A stretch of 64,000 bases of DNA from Glycomyces luteolus (GTDB lineage: Bacteria > Actinomycetota > Actinomycetes > Mycobacteriales > Micromonosporaceae): the NCBI RefSeq assembly GCF_027622875.1, contig NZ_JAPZVP010000004.1, positions 204,217 to 268,216 of the forward strand, written 5' to 3'. Below the pieces are notes generated by a model. It had not been told where the DNA came from and did not search any database. It saw only the letters and a list, made by a program, of their open reading frames with translations. Of the stretch, positions 49,493 through 58,310 are shown piece after piece. A program made the position numbers and the translations under genes. The number at the start of each line of letters is the position of its first letter. Within the stretch, counting starts at the first letter, position 1.

Positions 49493-50371
49493 CTAGAACC
49501 TGCTGGGGCCGATCTCGATCCGATCGAGGTCGGCCCCTTCGGGTATCCACTCGGCCGTCACGTCCACGTACTGCGCCGACTCGCCCGCCGGGAACGTCCG
49601 GGCCCCGCCCGTGTAACCGTAGTAGCCGCTGCCGGCCGGGAGCCCGCCCAGCAGCCTCCCCTCGCTGTCGCGGAACAGCACCGCGATCTGCGCGTCCGAC
49701 TCCTCCGGGGTCTCGGCGCGGAAGTGCACGCGGTACCCGTCGGGGCTCACCAGCGGCTCGAGCCCTGTGAACGAGAAGGTCGGCAGCAATGCCGAGTCGA
49801 GCTGGAGCTCGTCGTCCCAGAACTCCGAGGGGTACAGCATCGTCGGATCCAGCTGCTCCAGCGTCAGGTCCTCCACGCCGTACTCGCCCGCGCCGACCGG
49901 CATCACGTACCCGAACGCCGCGGTCGAATGCGGCGGCAGCCAACCGAGGTAGATCGTGTCGAGGTTCACCGGATAGCCGCGCTCGGTCGTCGTCTGGATC
50001 GACAGCGAACCGGGGACGAGCTCGCCGTCGTGCGGATTGCGGACCACGACCGCGACGAGCACGAACTCCTCGCCCGCATCGTCGGTGACCATGCTGAAGC
50101 CCTGCTCGACGATCTCGAGCTCGACCTCCTCCTCGACGAACGCCGCCTCGTCGGAGTACTCCTCGGGCTGCACCGAAGGCAGCTCATCGACCGAGGCGAC
50201 CTCCGCCTCAGTCCCCGGGCGGTGCTCGACCGCCGCCACCAGCGCCACCGCCGAGACGACGAGCGCGATCACGAACGGCATACGCGGCAGCAGCTCCGCC
50301 CGCATATGCGCATGGGTCGCCAAGTCCCGCAACGCACGAGCGAAGCGCTTGAGCCACCGTTTCGAGGGCAT
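49493..50371 (-). CDS. Single-pass membrane protein with extracytoplasmic beta domain
   Basis: 292 residues. Basic cytosolic head (KRWLKRFARALRDL), one helix (MPFVIALVVSAVALVAAV), then an acidic spacer (EEYSDEAAFVEEEVELEI) and a beta-rich outer domain of about 200 residues with Gly/Tyr-rich loops (GSGYYGYTGGARTF). DUF4352-like immunoglobulin fold possible. Function unknown. Convergent with glyS (22 bases) and divergent from a similarly built protein. Confidence 0.75.
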   Translation of the reverse strand: MPSKRWLKRFARALRDLATHAHMRAELLPRMPFVIALVVSAVALVAAVEHRPGTEAEVASVDELPSVQPEEYSDEAAFVEEEVELEIVEQGFSMVTDDAGEEFVLVAVVVRNPHDGELVPGSLSIQTTTERGYPVNLDTIYLGWLPPHSTAAFGYVMPVGAGEYGVEDLTLEQLDPTMLYPSEFWDDELQLDSALLPTFSFTGLEPLVSPDGYRVHFRAETPEESDAQIAVLFRDSEGRLLGGLPAGSGYYGYTGGARTFPAGESAQYVDVTAEWIPEGADLDRIEIGPSRF

Positions 50372-50437
50372 GGGGTTCCTAGCCGAGACCGCTACACTTT
50401 CCGAAGCAACGGTATCAGTCGAGTCACAGGAGCGAGG

Positions 50438-51595
50438 GTGTCCGAATCCGCCTCCCCGCAGCGGTGGGGCGAGGAGCACATGATCGACCTGGGCGCCGTC
50501 GGCGAACCGGGCCCGGCCCCCGACCCCGCCCCCTCGCCGACCCGCCGTTTCCTGAGGATCCCCAACGCCGCCTTGGCATACGCCGCCGTCGCCATCGCGC
50601 TGGCCGCCGCGGCGGTCACGGTCGTGAAGTGGTCCCCGCTGCACCGGCCGCCCGCCGAGTCCACTGTCGCCGACTTCCTCGAAGCGGTCCATGACGGCGA
50701 TGTGGAGGCGGCGCTCGCCCTCACCGACCAGAAGGACGCCGAAGGCGAGTTCCTGGTCCCCGAGGCGCTCGACTCGCGTTGGGAGATAACCGAGGTCGCC
50801 CAGGTCGAGCACACCGACAACGGCGACGGCAAAGCCACGGCCGAGGTGTACGCCGAGATCGAGGGTCCCGACGGCTCGCGGATCGGGCACCGGTACCAAG
50901 TGGCCGTCGACCGGGGCGAGGCGGAGATCATCGGCGCGATGGCCGAGACCGAGGCCTGGGGCTCCTTCGACCACCTCGACCTCAACGGCGTCCAGATGCC
51001 CATCGACCTGCAGGGCGGGCCGAAGTACATCATGCTCCTGCCGGGCTACTACGAGTTCTATCCCGGCATGCCGTCCACGATGGAGTTCGAGACCGAGGGG
51101 TCGATGCTGGTGCTCGGGGACAAGTTCCTCTCACCCGCGTCCGGCGTCGTCGACAACTGGATGCCCTCGCCCTGGCTGCTGGTCTCCCAGGAGGGCGAGG
51201 ACGAGGTGAACGCGGTCCTGCGGGCGTTCCTCGACGACTGCGCGGTCAATCCTTCGGCGGAAGCGTGCCCGTTCAAGTTCCCTCGCGACCCGGACCGCGA
51301 CCTCGCGCTCCTGCCCGGCGCCCAATGGGAGGTCACGGTCTATCCCGAGGTGCGCGCGGAGCGGCTCTGGTACGAGCACAGCCGGGGTTTCCGCCTGGAG
51401 TCCTCGCTGCCGGGGGAGGCGCGGGCGCAGGCGGTGATCACCGAGGACGGCGAGACGCGCACGGCGCTGGTGAGCTGCCCTGTCCTGGTGGACGGGCTCT
51501 ACGCTGCCTTCGACTTCGACGCCGGCTTCTCGATCGAAACCGGCGATGAGACCTACGAGGACAGCTGCCGCGCCGTCATCGAGGTCGACGCGTAG
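50438..51595 (+). CDS. Single-pass membrane protein with large extracytoplasmic domain
   Basis: 385 residues from GTG with AGGAGCGA upstream. An N-terminal cytosolic tail, one helix (ALAYAAVAIALAAAAVTVV), then an NTF2-like segment (STVADFLEAVHDGDVEAALAL) and a beta domain of about 250 residues with paired cysteines (DDCAVNPSAEACPF, VSCPVLV). Unknown function. Its divergent neighbour has the same one-helix design, so they may work together. Convergent to the 63-residue peptide gene, with only 12 bases between stops. Confidence 0.75.
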   Translation: MSESASPQRWGEEHMIDLGAVGEPGPAPDPAPSPTRRFLRIPNAALAYAAVAIALAAAAVTVVKWSPLHRPPAESTVADFLEAVHDGDVEAALALTDQKDAEGEFLVPEALDSRWEITEVAQVEHTDNGDGKATAEVYAEIEGPDGSRIGHRYQVAVDRGEAEIIGAMAETEAWGSFDHLDLNGVQMPIDLQGGPKYIMLLPGYYEFYPGMPSTMEFETEGSMLVLGDKFLSPASGVVDNWMPSPWLLVSQEGEDEVNAVLRAFLDDCAVNPSAEACPFKFPRDPDRDLALLPGAQWEVTVYPEVRAERLWYEHSRGFRLESSLPGEARAQAVITEDGETRTALVSCPVLVDGLYAAFDFDAGFSIETGDETYEDSCRAVIEVDA

Positions 51596-51607
51596 CGGCG
51601 GAGCGGG

Positions 51608-51799
51608 TCAATCGCTGTGGATGACGCAGCCGCAGTCGATCCAGTCGTGCTCGACCTTCTCGGTGTGCGTGATGGAGTAGTTCGCACGGCTCTCCGACGC
51701 CCACAGGGCGGCGGGGCTGGCGGGCACGTCGGCGGCGGTCTCGGCGAGCGGGCTGGGCTCACCGGTCTCGGCGGGGGCGGTCTCCAATTGCTGGGCCAT
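51608..51799 (-). CDS. Small Cys-Gly-Cys-ending peptide, possible RiPP precursor
   Basis: 63 residues. The ATG at 51799 has GGAG 5 bases upstream; an ATG 15 bases earlier has no site. The first 40 residues are an acidic, Pro/Ala-rich, leader-like region (AETGEPSPLAETAADVPASP). The end is YSITHTEKVEHDWIDCGCVI, followed by HSD. Ser/Thr plus CxC at the C-terminus fits a ribosomally made, modified peptide core, but no modifying enzyme or exporter is nearby. A metal-binding CxC/His tail is the other reading, given the zinc-related genes beside it. Confidence 0.55.
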   Translation of the reverse strand: MAQQLETAPAETGEPSPLAETAADVPASPAALWASESRANYSITHTEKVEHDWIDCGCVIHSD

Positions 51800-52027
51800 C
51801 GCTTCTCCACTCATGTGCGGCTCGCAGGCATCGCCGAGCCGCTCCTTCGTTCTTCGAGTCAAAACGCAGGAGGAGCTCACATGGTTCCGGGCTTGAGAGC
51901 AGTCTCACAACGGACTCGCAACGCCCACGATAGCGCCCCCTTGCGACAGGCGTATAACGCTTTCATTCCATGCAGTCGCAAGAGGGCGCCGACCAGGCGC
52001 GGCATTTGACCGATGTGTGGTGAATTA

Positions 52028-52333
52028 CTACCAGGAGGCTTTACGCAATCCGGGCAATTCACCCCGATGTGCCATCTCCCTGAGTCGGACACGCGACAGT
52101 CCGAACTTGCGGTTGAACCCGCGCGGGCGCCCGTCCACGGCGTCCCGGTTGCGCAGCCGGGTGGCCGAGGAGTCGCGGGGGAGCTTCTGGAGCTTCACCA
52201 CGGCCGCCGCCCGCGCCTCGACATCGGTGTCGGGATGCGCGATGAGCCGCTTGAGCTCGGCGCGCTGCTCGCGGTGCCGCTCGACGAGGACCTCCCGCTT
52301 GCGCTGCTTGGCGATCATGCTCTTCTTGGCCAT
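52028..52333 (-). CDS. rpsN: 30S ribosomal protein uS14, zinc-independent (C-) form
   Basis: 101 residues. S14 signature [20 protein letters not shown] and C-terminal GLRKASW. It contains no cysteine, so it lacks the CxxC zinc ribbon of the housekeeping short S14. This longer C- form replaces the zinc-bearing paralogue when zinc is scarce. Last gene of the minus-strand operon L28-L33-S14. Confidence 0.95.
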   Translation of the reverse strand: MAKKSMIAKQRKREVLVERHREQRAELKRLIAHPDTDVEARAAAVVKLQKLPRDSSATRLRNRDAVDGRPRGFNRKFGLSRVRLREMAHRGELPGLRKASW

Positions 52334-52373
52334 TACCGGTCCTCCCCGTTGTGCTTCATGCTCCGGGTCGTCA

Positions 52374-52544
52374 CTAGCGTTCCTCCCGGAATTCGACGTG
52401 CCTGCGGACGACCGGGTCGTACTTCTTGAGGACCATGCGGTCCGGGTCGTTGCGGCGGTTCTTGCGGGTCACGTACGTGTAGCCGGTCCCCGCGGTCGAC
52501 CGCAGCTTGACGACCGGCCGGATGTCGGTGCTCTTGCTCGCCAT
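52374..52544 (-). CDS. rpmG: 50S ribosomal protein bL33, zinc-independent form
   Basis: 56 residues. [20 protein letters not shown] is the L33 core; the CxxC pairs of the C+ form are missing. Start overlaps the L28 stop (TGATG). Confidence 0.95.
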   Translation of the reverse strand: MASKSTDIRPVVKLRSTAGTGYTYVTRKNRRNDPDRMVLKKYDPVVRRHVEFREER

Positions 52545-52780
52545 CAGATCTTCTTCCCTTCGGCTCGCAGCCGCGCCACGACGGACTCGATCCCGTCGCG
52601 GTCGATCACCTTGATGCCCTTGGCGGACACCCGAAGCCGCACGTGCCTGCCCTCGCTGGGCAGGTAGTAGCGCTTGTTCTGCAGGTTGACGTTCCACTTG
52701 CGCCGGGTCTTGTGCTTCGACCACGGCACGTTGTTGCCGAAGCCGGGTCCGGCGCCGGTCACCTCGCATGTTCTGGACAC
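52544..52780 (-). CDS. rpmB: 50S ribosomal protein bL28, zinc-independent form
   Basis: 78 residues from GTG with GGAGG upstream. [14 protein letters not shown] is the L28 opening. Only one cysteine (Cys5) remains, so no Cys4 zinc site can form. First gene of the leftward C- ribosomal operon, 32 bases from the Zur box. Confidence 0.95.
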   Translation of the reverse strand: MSRTCEVTGAGPGFGNNVPWSKHKTRRKWNVNLQNKRYYLPSEGRHVRLRVSAKGIKVIDRDGIESVVARLRAEGKKI

Positions 52781-52806
52781 GGTGGTCCTCCTCTCGCGAT
52801 GGTCAG

Positions 52807-52826
52807 TATAATGACAATCGTTTTCA
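52807..52826. promoter_or_regulatory. Zur box with TATAAT element between divergent C- ribosomal and MRF operons
   Basis: Positions 52812-52826 read TGACAATCGTTTTCA, a near-perfect Zur palindrome like the one before znuA. A consensus TATAAT (52807-52812) abuts it on the plus strand as a likely -10 for the MRF gene. One box can repress both the leftward rpmB-rpmG-rpsN and the rightward mrf-rpmE2 genes. Confidence 0.85.
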
Positions 52827-52843
52827 AATAGATCGGAGGCCTC

Positions 52844-54115
52844 ATGAGCCAGCTCGCCCAACCCGGTTCCTCTGTGTCACCAGCCGACCTCCGGCCGGCG
52901 CTGACACTCCTGACCGGCTTCGCCCCCAAAGCGACCCGCGAGGCCGCCGACCTCCTGACCCTCGCCGACCCGGGCCTCCTCGTCGTCACCTACGACCTCG
53001 CCGAGCTCCTCGACACCGGCACCGTCCGCCGCCTCGTGCGCGACGGGCGCGGCGTCATCGAAGACGAACGCGTGACCCTCGAACACGGCTGCATCAGCTG
53101 CACGATCCGGGAAGACCTCCTCCCGGCCCTCGTCCGCCTCGCCCGCTCCCGGCCCGCCAACGACCTCGCCCTCCTCCTCCCGCCCTCCATGGAGCCCGAG
53201 GCCGTCACCACCGCCTGCGGCTGGTGCCACGTCGACGGCGCGCCCGTCACCGACGCCATCCGCATCGACTCCGTCGTCGCCGTCTGCGACCCCGGCAGCC
53301 TCCTCGAGACCCTCGACTCCGACCAGGACCTCGCCGACCGCCGCCTGCAGGCCGCCGACGACGACACCCGATCCGTCTCCGAAGTCGCCGCCCGCCAGAT
53401 CGAATTCGCCGACACCGTCCTCCTCTGGGCCCCGGACTCCGAGCACGACAGCGCTTTCAACGGCTACGAGCGCACCCGCCTCGCCGTCCTGCTCCAGCGC
53501 CTCAACCCCTGGGCCCGCCACCTCGTCCTCGAGCTCCCGGAGCCTTCATGGCTCTCTGCCCGCATCCGCCGCAGCGGCCGCTTCGACCCCGACGCGCCCG
53601 AACCGCACGGCCGCGGCCTCGAGGGCTACGCCGTCGGATGCCATGAGCCCGAACCCGACTGCGGCGTCGTCGCCTCCGTCTACCGCGCCCGCCGCCCCTT
53701 CCACCCCGAGCGCTTCCACCGGGCCCTCCCGACCCTCGCCGGCCGCACCCTGCGCGGCCGCGGCCACCTCTGGCTCGCCGGGCAGCCCGACACGATCGTG
53801 GCCTGGGAGTCCAGCGGCGGCGGCGTCTCGATGGGGGACATGGGGCGCTGGCTCGCGGCCACCCCGGACGAGGAGTGGGAGGAGTCGAGCCCCGAGCGGC
53901 GCGTCAACGCCGACCTGTACTGGGACGCCGAATTCGGCGACCGCGAGATTCAACTGGCGTTCGTGGGTATTCACTTCGAAGCCGACGAGATCGCCGCGGT
54001 GCTCGACGCGTGCCTCCTCACCGACGACGAAGCCGCCGAAGGCTTCGCCGCATGGCGGGAATACCCCGACCCCTTCGAAGGTTGTTTCGATAGCAAGGAG
54101 AGGAACCAGGAATGA
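52844..54115 (+). CDS. mrf: MRF-like COG0523 protein with degenerate Walker A, Zur-regulated
   Basis: 423 residues. Fold of COG0523/CobW GTP-binding metallochaperones, but the phosphate loop is [15 protein letters not shown] (24-37) instead of GxxGxGKT, so GTP binding is doubtful. The metal motif [10 protein letters not shown] (82-91) is present in the CxxC/CxCC position. ATG with CGGAGG. Downstream of a Zur box and co-transcribed with L31 type B, facing the L28-L33-S14 C- operon. In mycobacteria the protein at this locus, Mrf, recruits the hibernation factor Mpy to C- ribosomes in zinc starvation. The role here is by analogy. Confidence 0.85.
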   Translation: MSQLAQPGSSVSPADLRPALTLLTGFAPKATREAADLLTLADPGLLVVTYDLAELLDTGTVRRLVRDGRGVIEDERVTLEHGCISCTIREDLLPALVRLARSRPANDLALLLPPSMEPEAVTTACGWCHVDGAPVTDAIRIDSVVAVCDPGSLLETLDSDQDLADRRLQAADDDTRSVSEVAARQIEFADTVLLWAPDSEHDSAFNGYERTRLAVLLQRLNPWARHLVLELPEPSWLSARIRRSGRFDPDAPEPHGRGLEGYAVGCHEPEPDCGVVASVYRARRPFHPERFHRALPTLAGRTLRGRGHLWLAGQPDTIVAWESSGGGVSMGDMGRWLAATPDEEWEESSPERRVNADLYWDAEFGDREIQLAFVGIHFEADEIAAVLDACLLTDDEAAEGFAAWREYPDPFEGCFDSKERNQE

Positions 54116-54366
54116 AGCAAGGTATTCACCCGAAATACGACTATGTCGTCTTCCGCGACCGCGCCGCGGACTTCGCCTTCCTCACCCGGTCCACGGTCAG
54201 TTCGGCCGAGACCGTCGAGTGGGAGGACGGCAAGACCTATCCGGTGATCGACGTCCAGATCTCCTCGGCCTCGCACCCGTTCTGGACCGGCAAGAGCCGC
54301 GTCCTGGACGACGAGGGCCGTGTCGCCAAGTTCTACAAGAAGTACGGCAAGACGCCCGCCGAGTAA
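54112..54366 (+). CDS. rpmE2: 50S ribosomal protein bL31, type B (zinc-independent)
   Basis: 84 residues. [20 protein letters not shown] and [10 protein letters not shown] ... KFYKKYGK are the type B L31 marks; no cysteine is present. Start overlaps the mrf stop by 4 bases (ATGA) with AGGAGAGG upstream, followed by a good terminator. Confidence 0.96.
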   Translation: MKQGIHPKYDYVVFRDRAADFAFLTRSTVSSAETVEWEDGKTYPVIDVQISSASHPFWTGKSRVLDDEGRVAKFYKKYGKTPAE

Positions 54367-54381
54367 ACCGGCGAACAGGCT

Positions 54382-54416
54382 AAGGGGGACCTCCCGGCAC
54401 CGGAGGTCCCCCTTTT
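54382..54416 (+). terminator. Rho-independent terminator of the mrf-rpmE2 operon
   Basis: Thirteen-base arms including the AA/TT ends (GGGGGACCTCC / GGAGGTCCCCC core), seven-base loop, then TTTT. Starts 15 bases after the L31 stop. Confidence 0.9.
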
Positions 54417-54529
54417 CGCGTCCACTCGCGTTCATCTGATTTCATGGTCCTTGCTCCGGGGGGAACCGGTTTCGACCGTGTTCGGCATTCCATGCCCTTC
54501 TGTAACCCGATCGCTAAGGTTCCAGCCAG

Positions 54530-56098
54530 ATGGACGACACCGCCTCTCCGTTCCCTCCCCGCGACGAACTCGCCGAGCAGCTGCCGGGCTACCTCCTCGA
54601 CCCCGAGCCCATCAACGCCACCAACATGAGCCAGATCTACCTCGCCACCGACACCAGGCTGCACCACCGCAAGGTGGCCGTGAAGATCATGGCGGACTAC
54701 CTGGCACTGCACCCCGTCTACCGCAAGCGGTTCCTCCGCGAAATCCAGCTCATGGCGAGCCTCGAACACCCCAACATCATGTACGTCATCACCGCCGCCG
54801 CCGAAGACGACCGCCTGCTCTACCTGGTCATGCCGCGCGCCGACCACGACCTGAAGACGCTCCTGGGCGACGGCCGCCTCGACCTGTCGAAGACCGCCGA
54901 CGTGATCGCCCAGACCGCCCGGGCCCTGGACCACGCCCACGAGCGCGGCGTGGTCCACCGCGACGTCAAACCCGGCAACATCCTCTTCGGAACCGACGGA
55001 CACGTCTACCTGACCGACTTCGGCGTCGCCAAGGACCGCTTCGGCGAAGACCTCACCGCGACCGGCGAAACCGTCGGCACCCGCCGCTACACCGCCCCCG
55101 AGGTGTTCGACGCCCGCTCGAGCGAAGCCGCGACCACAGATCCGCCCGCCCACGGGCACCTGCTGCCGTGCACCGCGCGCGAGCGCTCCGGCGACGTCTA
55201 CTCGCTCGGCGCCGTGCTCTACCACTGCCTCACCGGCCGCAGGCCCTTCGACCAGGCTGATGATGAGAACGCCGCCCTCGACGCGCAGCGCAGCGGCGAC
55301 CTCATACCGGTGAGCGCCATCCGCGAGAAGGCCCCCGCCGAGATCGACGCCGTGATCGCGAAGGCGACGCACCTCGACCCGGACCAGCGCTACGGCAGCT
55401 GCGGCGAACTCGCCGTCGCGGTCACGCAGGCGCTCGGCCTCGCCAAGGACGGCGCCGCACTGCCGATCCTGCGCGACATCCAGGACCGGCTCCGCGCCGA
55501 ATCGGCCGGCCGCGACCACACGACGGCCTACCCCCAGCCTCTGCCGCCCGGAACCGAACCGCCGACCGGCTCGAGTGCGCAGACCCGGAACATGCTGCTC
55601 AGCACCCTGGTCGCAGTGCTCGCCGTCGCGCTGGCCGGAGGACTGCTGCTGTACCAGCTGTTCGAGCCCGAGGACGGCGCCGAGGCCGGGAAGGCAGGGG
55701 AGGGCGCGGGCACCGGCTCGGCGTCCCCGACAGCGTCGCCGACCGCGAACCTCGATCCTCCGTCGCCCACGGTGGAGCCGGTGTCCGGCAGCGAGGCGGC
55801 CACGCGCTACCCGATCGAAGGCGAATGCCTCAACGACGACCCCGACTACTACGTCGTGGTCGACTGCGACTCGGCCGGGGCGACCGAGCTGGTCTACCGG
55901 ATCGTCTACAGCCCTGAGGACCCGAACCCCTCGCAGCCCGAGCACGAGGACGCCGCATGGCTCGCCTGCGGCGGCGAGGAGATCGACTACGAGTACCGGT
56001 GGAGGGACTCCGACTCGGACACTGATGAAGGCGATGCGGCGGTCTGGGACCCCGCGACCGACAAGATCTACTGGATCATGTGCTACCGGTACTTGTGA
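54530..56098 (+). CDS. Transmembrane Ser/Thr protein kinase with altered glycine-rich loop
   Basis: 522 residues. Kinase domain to about residue 300: VAVK Lys52, HRDVKPGN (His143-Asp145), DFG (163-165), TAPEVF. The glycine-rich loop is replaced by INATNMSQIYLA, with no glycines. A Pro-rich juxtamembrane stretch, one helix (LLSTLVAVLAVALAGGLLLY), and an outer domain of about 120 residues with paired cysteines (GECLNDD, CGGEEIDYEY, IMCYRYL) follow. Signals from outside are probably passed to cytosolic targets; the convergent FHA-domain gene is a likely phosphopeptide reader. Catalytic residues are intact, so activity is still expected. Confidence 0.9.
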   Translation: MDDTASPFPPRDELAEQLPGYLLDPEPINATNMSQIYLATDTRLHHRKVAVKIMADYLALHPVYRKRFLREIQLMASLEHPNIMYVITAAAEDDRLLYLVMPRADHDLKTLLGDGRLDLSKTADVIAQTARALDHAHERGVVHRDVKPGNILFGTDGHVYLTDFGVAKDRFGEDLTATGETVGTRRYTAPEVFDARSSEAATTDPPAHGHLLPCTARERSGDVYSLGAVLYHCLTGRRPFDQADDENAALDAQRSGDLIPVSAIREKAPAEIDAVIAKATHLDPDQRYGSCGELAVAVTQALGLAKDGAALPILRDIQDRLRAESAGRDHTTAYPQPLPPGTEPPTGSSAQTRNMLLSTLVAVLAVALAGGLLLYQLFEPEDGAEAGKAGEGAGTGSASPTASPTANLDPPSPTVEPVSGSEAATRYPIEGECLNDDPDYYVVVDCDSAGATELVYRIVYSPEDPNPSQPEHEDAAWLACGGEEIDYEYRWRDSDSDTDEGDAAVWDPATDKIYWIMCYRYL

Positions 56099-56109
56099 GC
56101 GTCGCGCCC

Positions 56110-56158
56110 AGGGTCCGACCGGTGAATCCGGCGTTCCGGATTCACCGCCGGGGACCCT
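56110..56158. terminator. Bidirectional terminator between kinase and FHA genes
   Basis: An inner perfect 11-base hairpin (GGTGAATCCGG / CCGGATTCACC) is enclosed by a seven-base outer stem AGGGTCC / GGACCCT. It fills the gap between convergent genes and overlaps the FHA stop by two bases. Confidence 0.75.
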
Positions 56159-57014
56159 AGTCCGCGTCGGCGGTGCGCTTCTCGACGCGGTCGAAGGGCT
56201 CGATGTCGCCGGGCGTGATCGTCGTGCTCTGCAGCAGCGCGCGGATCAGGTTGTCGTTGAGGGCGTTGCCGAGCGGCTCGCCGAACACTTCGCTGCGGCG
56301 CAGGCCGTAGACGCGATGCTTGTACCCCGGGGCGGACAGTCGCTCGCGGACGGAGGCGACCACGCGGGCGACGGTCCGCTCGTTCCAGTCCCGGTCCTGC
56401 AGACCGGGCAGGCTTTTCATGTCCTCGGCCACGTGTTTCCAGGACACGGGCTGCGGATGTGCGAGGCCGCGCAGGTACCGCTGCGCGAGCGAGGCGATCA
56501 CGAGCCGTTCCGTCCGGCTCAGCTTGTGCACCACCGGGACCGCGGTCTCGTCCTCTGGAGTGGCCTCGCCGTCGGGGCGCTTCCCGCCGATCACGCGGAC
56601 CTCGAGGAAATGGACCTCCTCGCGGGGATTGCCGATGTAGACCGGGGTGTAGGCGTCCTGGACCAGGCGCTCCTGGCCCCGCAGCAGCATGGTGTCGCCG
56701 GGGAACAGCATCGGCAGCCGGCCCTCGTTGCGGATCGTCCACTCGCTGCCGTGGCAGATCAGGCGGCCGTGGCAGCGACTGATCCGGTCGTCGGTCACGC
56801 CGAGCGGGATGTTCACGTTGTTCTCGTCGCGTCCGAAGAGCAGTTCGAACGGGCGCGGCGGTACCGCCCAGCCGAGGTGGGCCGAGAGCGCGAAGACCGT
56901 TCCCAGCGGCGGGTACGGCAGCGGATCCTCGCCCTCGGGCGCCTCCGGAACTCCCGCGGCGAGGCTGCGCACCCATGGCGGGAGCACTTGCGGGTAGAAA
57001 GCCTGTTCCGTCAT
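56157..57014 (-). CDS. FHA-domain protein with helical C-terminal region
   Basis: 285 residues, ATG with GAGAGGACGG upstream. FHA core at about residues 50-120: FGRDENNVNI, RISRCHGRLICHGSEW, IRNEGRLPML. FHA domains bind phosphothreonine peptides. The C-terminal half (HKLSRTERLVIASLAQRYL ... WKHVAEDMKSL) looks like a winged-helix or helical bundle. Convergent with a Ser/Thr kinase, suggesting a shared pathway. Confidence 0.85.
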   Translation of the reverse strand: MTEQAFYPQVLPPWVRSLAAGVPEAPEGEDPLPYPPLGTVFALSAHLGWAVPPRPFELLFGRDENNVNIPLGVTDDRISRCHGRLICHGSEWTIRNEGRLPMLFPGDTMLLRGQERLVQDAYTPVYIGNPREEVHFLEVRVIGGKRPDGEATPEDETAVPVVHKLSRTERLVIASLAQRYLRGLAHPQPVSWKHVAEDMKSLPGLQDRDWNERTVARVVASVRERLSAPGYKHRVYGLRRSEVFGEPLGNALNDNLIRALLQSTTITPGDIEPFDRVEKRTADAD

Positions 57015-57096
57015 CGGAAACCGTCCTCTCAGGCAAGATGGGGCCGGTTTCCATTGTGCCGACAAGAGGTGCGGGACCCCTCCCGCCGACCGCGGG

Positions 57097-58254
57097 TCAG
57101 CCGCCCGAGGAGTCGATCTCCGCGCCTTCGGGCACGGTGAGGTCGTCGCGGTTGTCGAGCCAGCCGTCGGGCAGTGTCACCTTGCCGGGGCTGTTCGTGC
57201 GGCCGCGCGGCTTGCCGATGGTCGACTCGGGGAACGGCGCGGCGGCGTCGAGCTTGCCGAGGAGGTCTTCGAGCTCATTGAGGTGCGAGACCATCGAGAG
57301 CTCGCGGCGGAGCTCGCCGCCGACCGGGAAGCCCTTGAGGTACCAGGCCACGTGCTTGCGGAACTCGCGGCAGCCGTGCTCTTCGGCGTCGATGTTCCGC
57401 CGGGCCTCGTACGATTCGGCGCCCGCGATCCACTCGACCAGCAGCTCGGCGTGCCGGTACATGACCTTCGCTACCTCGCCGAGGGACGGCATGATGCGCT
57501 GCTTCTGGCCCCGGAAGCCCGCTTCGAGGTCGCCGAAGAGCCACGGCCTGCCGAGGCAGCCGCGGCCGACCACGACGCCGTCGCAGCCGGTCTGCTCGAC
57601 CATGCGCAGCGCGTCGTCGGCCTCCCAGATGTCGCCGTTGCCCAGCACCGGCAGGTCCAGGTGCTCTTTGAGCTGGGAGATCGCGTCCCAGTCGGCGGTG
57701 CCCGAGTAGCGCTCGGCCGCGGTGCGCCCGTGCAGCGCCACCCACGCGACGCCCGCGTCCTGGGCGATCTTGCCGGCTTCGAGGTAGGTGAGGTGGTCGT
57801 CGTCGATGCCCTTGCGCATCTTCACGGTGACCGGGATGCTCCCGGCGGCGCCGACCGCCGCGGTCACGATCTCGCGGAACAGCCGCCGCTTCCACGGCAG
57901 CGCCGAGCCGCCGCCGCGGCGGGTCACCTTCGGCACGGGGCAGCCGAAGTTGAGGTCGATGTGGTCGGCGAGGTTCTCGTCGGCGACCATCTGCACGGCC
58001 TTGCGCATCCCGGCCGGGTCGACGCCGTAGAGCTGCAGGCTGCGGGTCCGCTCGTCGGGATCGAACTCGATCAGCCGCATGGTCTTCGGGTTGCGCTCGG
58101 TGAGCGCCACGGTCGTGATCATCTCGCACACGTAGATCCCGGCACCCTGCTCACGGCAGAGCTTGCGGAACGGGAGGTTCGTGATCCCGGCCATGGGCGC
58201 CAGCACCACCGGCGGGTCGACCGGGGCGCCTGCGAGCGCGAGCTGCTTTGTCAC
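57097..58254 (-). CDS. dusB: tRNA-dihydrouridine synthase
   Basis: 385 residues, GTG start. TIM-barrel flavoenzyme marks: LAPMAGITNLPFRKLC, the catalytic Cys in NFGCPVPK (Cys105), RRGGGSALPW, LHGRTAAERYSG, and the FMN-phosphate strand GVVVGRGCLGRPWLF. It reduces uridines in the tRNA D-loop using NADPH. Follows the CNNM gene by 57 bases on the same strand. Actinobacterial DusB-like. Confidence 0.93.
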   Translation of the reverse strand: MTKQLALAGAPVDPPVVLAPMAGITNLPFRKLCREQGAGIYVCEMITTVALTERNPKTMRLIEFDPDERTRSLQLYGVDPAGMRKAVQMVADENLADHIDLNFGCPVPKVTRRGGGSALPWKRRLFREIVTAAVGAAGSIPVTVKMRKGIDDDHLTYLEAGKIAQDAGVAWVALHGRTAAERYSGTADWDAISQLKEHLDLPVLGNGDIWEADDALRMVEQTGCDGVVVGRGCLGRPWLFGDLEAGFRGQKQRIMPSLGEVAKVMYRHAELLVEWIAGAESYEARRNIDAEEHGCREFRKHVAWYLKGFPVGGELRRELSMVSHLNELEDLLGKLDAAAPFPESTIGKPRGRTNSPGKVTLPDGWLDNRDDLTVPEGAEIDSSGG

Positions 58255-58310
58255 CGGTCCATTATTCCAGCGGACCGGCCCCGCCGCCCTGCCCGGTGAC
58301 GCGCCGCACC

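Noticed and set aside
54530-56098. Pseudokinase
   Set aside because: Lys52, HRD and DFG are all intact; only the glycine-rich loop differs.
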